This document shows positions 15,695-15,781 of a stretch of 15,781 nucleotides of DNA, piece by piece. The position numbers were made by a program, and so were the translations under genes. The first letter of the stretch is position 1; the number at the start of each line of letters is the position of its first letter. The notes beneath the pieces are model-generated. The model did no database searches, was not told the DNA's origin, and was given only the letters and a program-made list of their open reading frames with translations. Location: NCBI GenBank assembly GCA_021204715.1, contig JAJPYW010000262.1:1-15781 (forward strand), written 5' to 3'. This stretch comes from Prevotellaceae bacterium. GTDB taxonomy: Bacteria > Bacteroidota > Bacteroidia > Bacteroidales > Bacteroidaceae.

Positions 15695-15781
15695 TCATCT
15701 CTGCAGAGATGACACCCTCATCTCTACAGAGATGACACCTTCATCTTCACAGAGATGACCACCTCATCTCTGCAGAGATGA
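15695..15781. repeat. 23-bp tandem repeat array 3 of 18-bp palindromes (cut by window edge)
   Basis: Four units start at 15695, 15718, 15741 and 15764, exactly 23 bp apart. Each holds an 18-bp palindrome, perfect in the first and fourth copies (TCATCTCTGCAGAGATGA) and slightly altered in the second (CTACAG centre) and third (TTCACAG centre). A 5-bp spacer (CACCC, CACCT, CCACC) separates them. The last palindrome ends on the final base of the window, so the array may continue. Confidence 0.9.

Larger units (their letters stand above)
15082..15781. other. 700-bp non-coding region with inverted repeats and a tandem array
   Basis: I see no convincing gene here. The only sizeable open frames (about 72 and 93 codons, on opposite strands near 15210-15506) run across inverted repeats and resemble no known protein. 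The region holds a weak 6-bp stem (TGCCCT 15106-15111 with AGGGCA 15134-15139), two pairs of inverted repeats built on CTGCCACGGAT, a 132-bp centred palindrome, and a 23-bp palindromic array reaching the last base. These are listed separately. Confidence 0.7.

Overview
This is a chromosomal segment from a member of the Bacteroidales, most likely Bacteroides or a close relative. The reasons are a SusC/SusD outer-membrane pair, several matches to the Bacteroides promoter pattern (TAnnTTTG at -7), a Bacteroidetes-type Ig-like lipoprotein, and an lgt/ychF/dapB/lepB/WbqC neighbourhood that I associate with this group. Genus and species cannot be fixed from the sequence alone.

Layout. (1) Positions 1-132 are a 23-bp tandem repeat array cut by the left edge. 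(2) Positions 146-5224 are a leftward gene string that reads, in transcription order: an Ig-like lipoprotein, a DUF3108 secreted protein overlapping it by 20 nt, the GTPase/ATPase ychF with its own likely promoter, and lgt. The whole ychF-lgt spacer is a second 23-bp array with a different unit. (3) A 162-bp divergent promoter region follows. (4) Positions 5387-9353 are a rightward operon: dapB, a large signal peptidase I (lepB), a second S26-fold protein that has lost the catalytic Ser and Lys, and a WbqC-family protein. (5) A 280-bp leader precedes a rightward susC-susD pair (9634-14955), which ends in a strong terminator at about 15032-15081. (6) The last 700 bp carry no convincing gene. 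They hold inverted repeats built on an 11-mer (CTGCCACGGAT), a 132-bp centred palindrome, and a third 23-bp array of near-perfect 18-bp palindromes running to the last base.

How the genes fit together. Much of the coding content concerns the cell envelope. Lgt lipidates prolipoproteins such as the Ig-like lipoprotein and SusD. LepB removes signal peptides from exported proteins such as SusC and the DUF3108 protein. DapB supplies the diaminopimelate/lysine branch for peptidoglycan. SusC/SusD form a TonB-dependent glycan (or similar) importer; its substrate cannot be told because no enzyme or regulator lies in the window.

The most unusual features are three tandem arrays with an identical 23-bp period but different units, one of which forms the entire lgt 5' leader; the apparently catalytically dead signal peptidase paralogue beside lepB; and the centred palindrome after susD. 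Both window edges lie inside arrays, so the window may be a contig broken at repeats.
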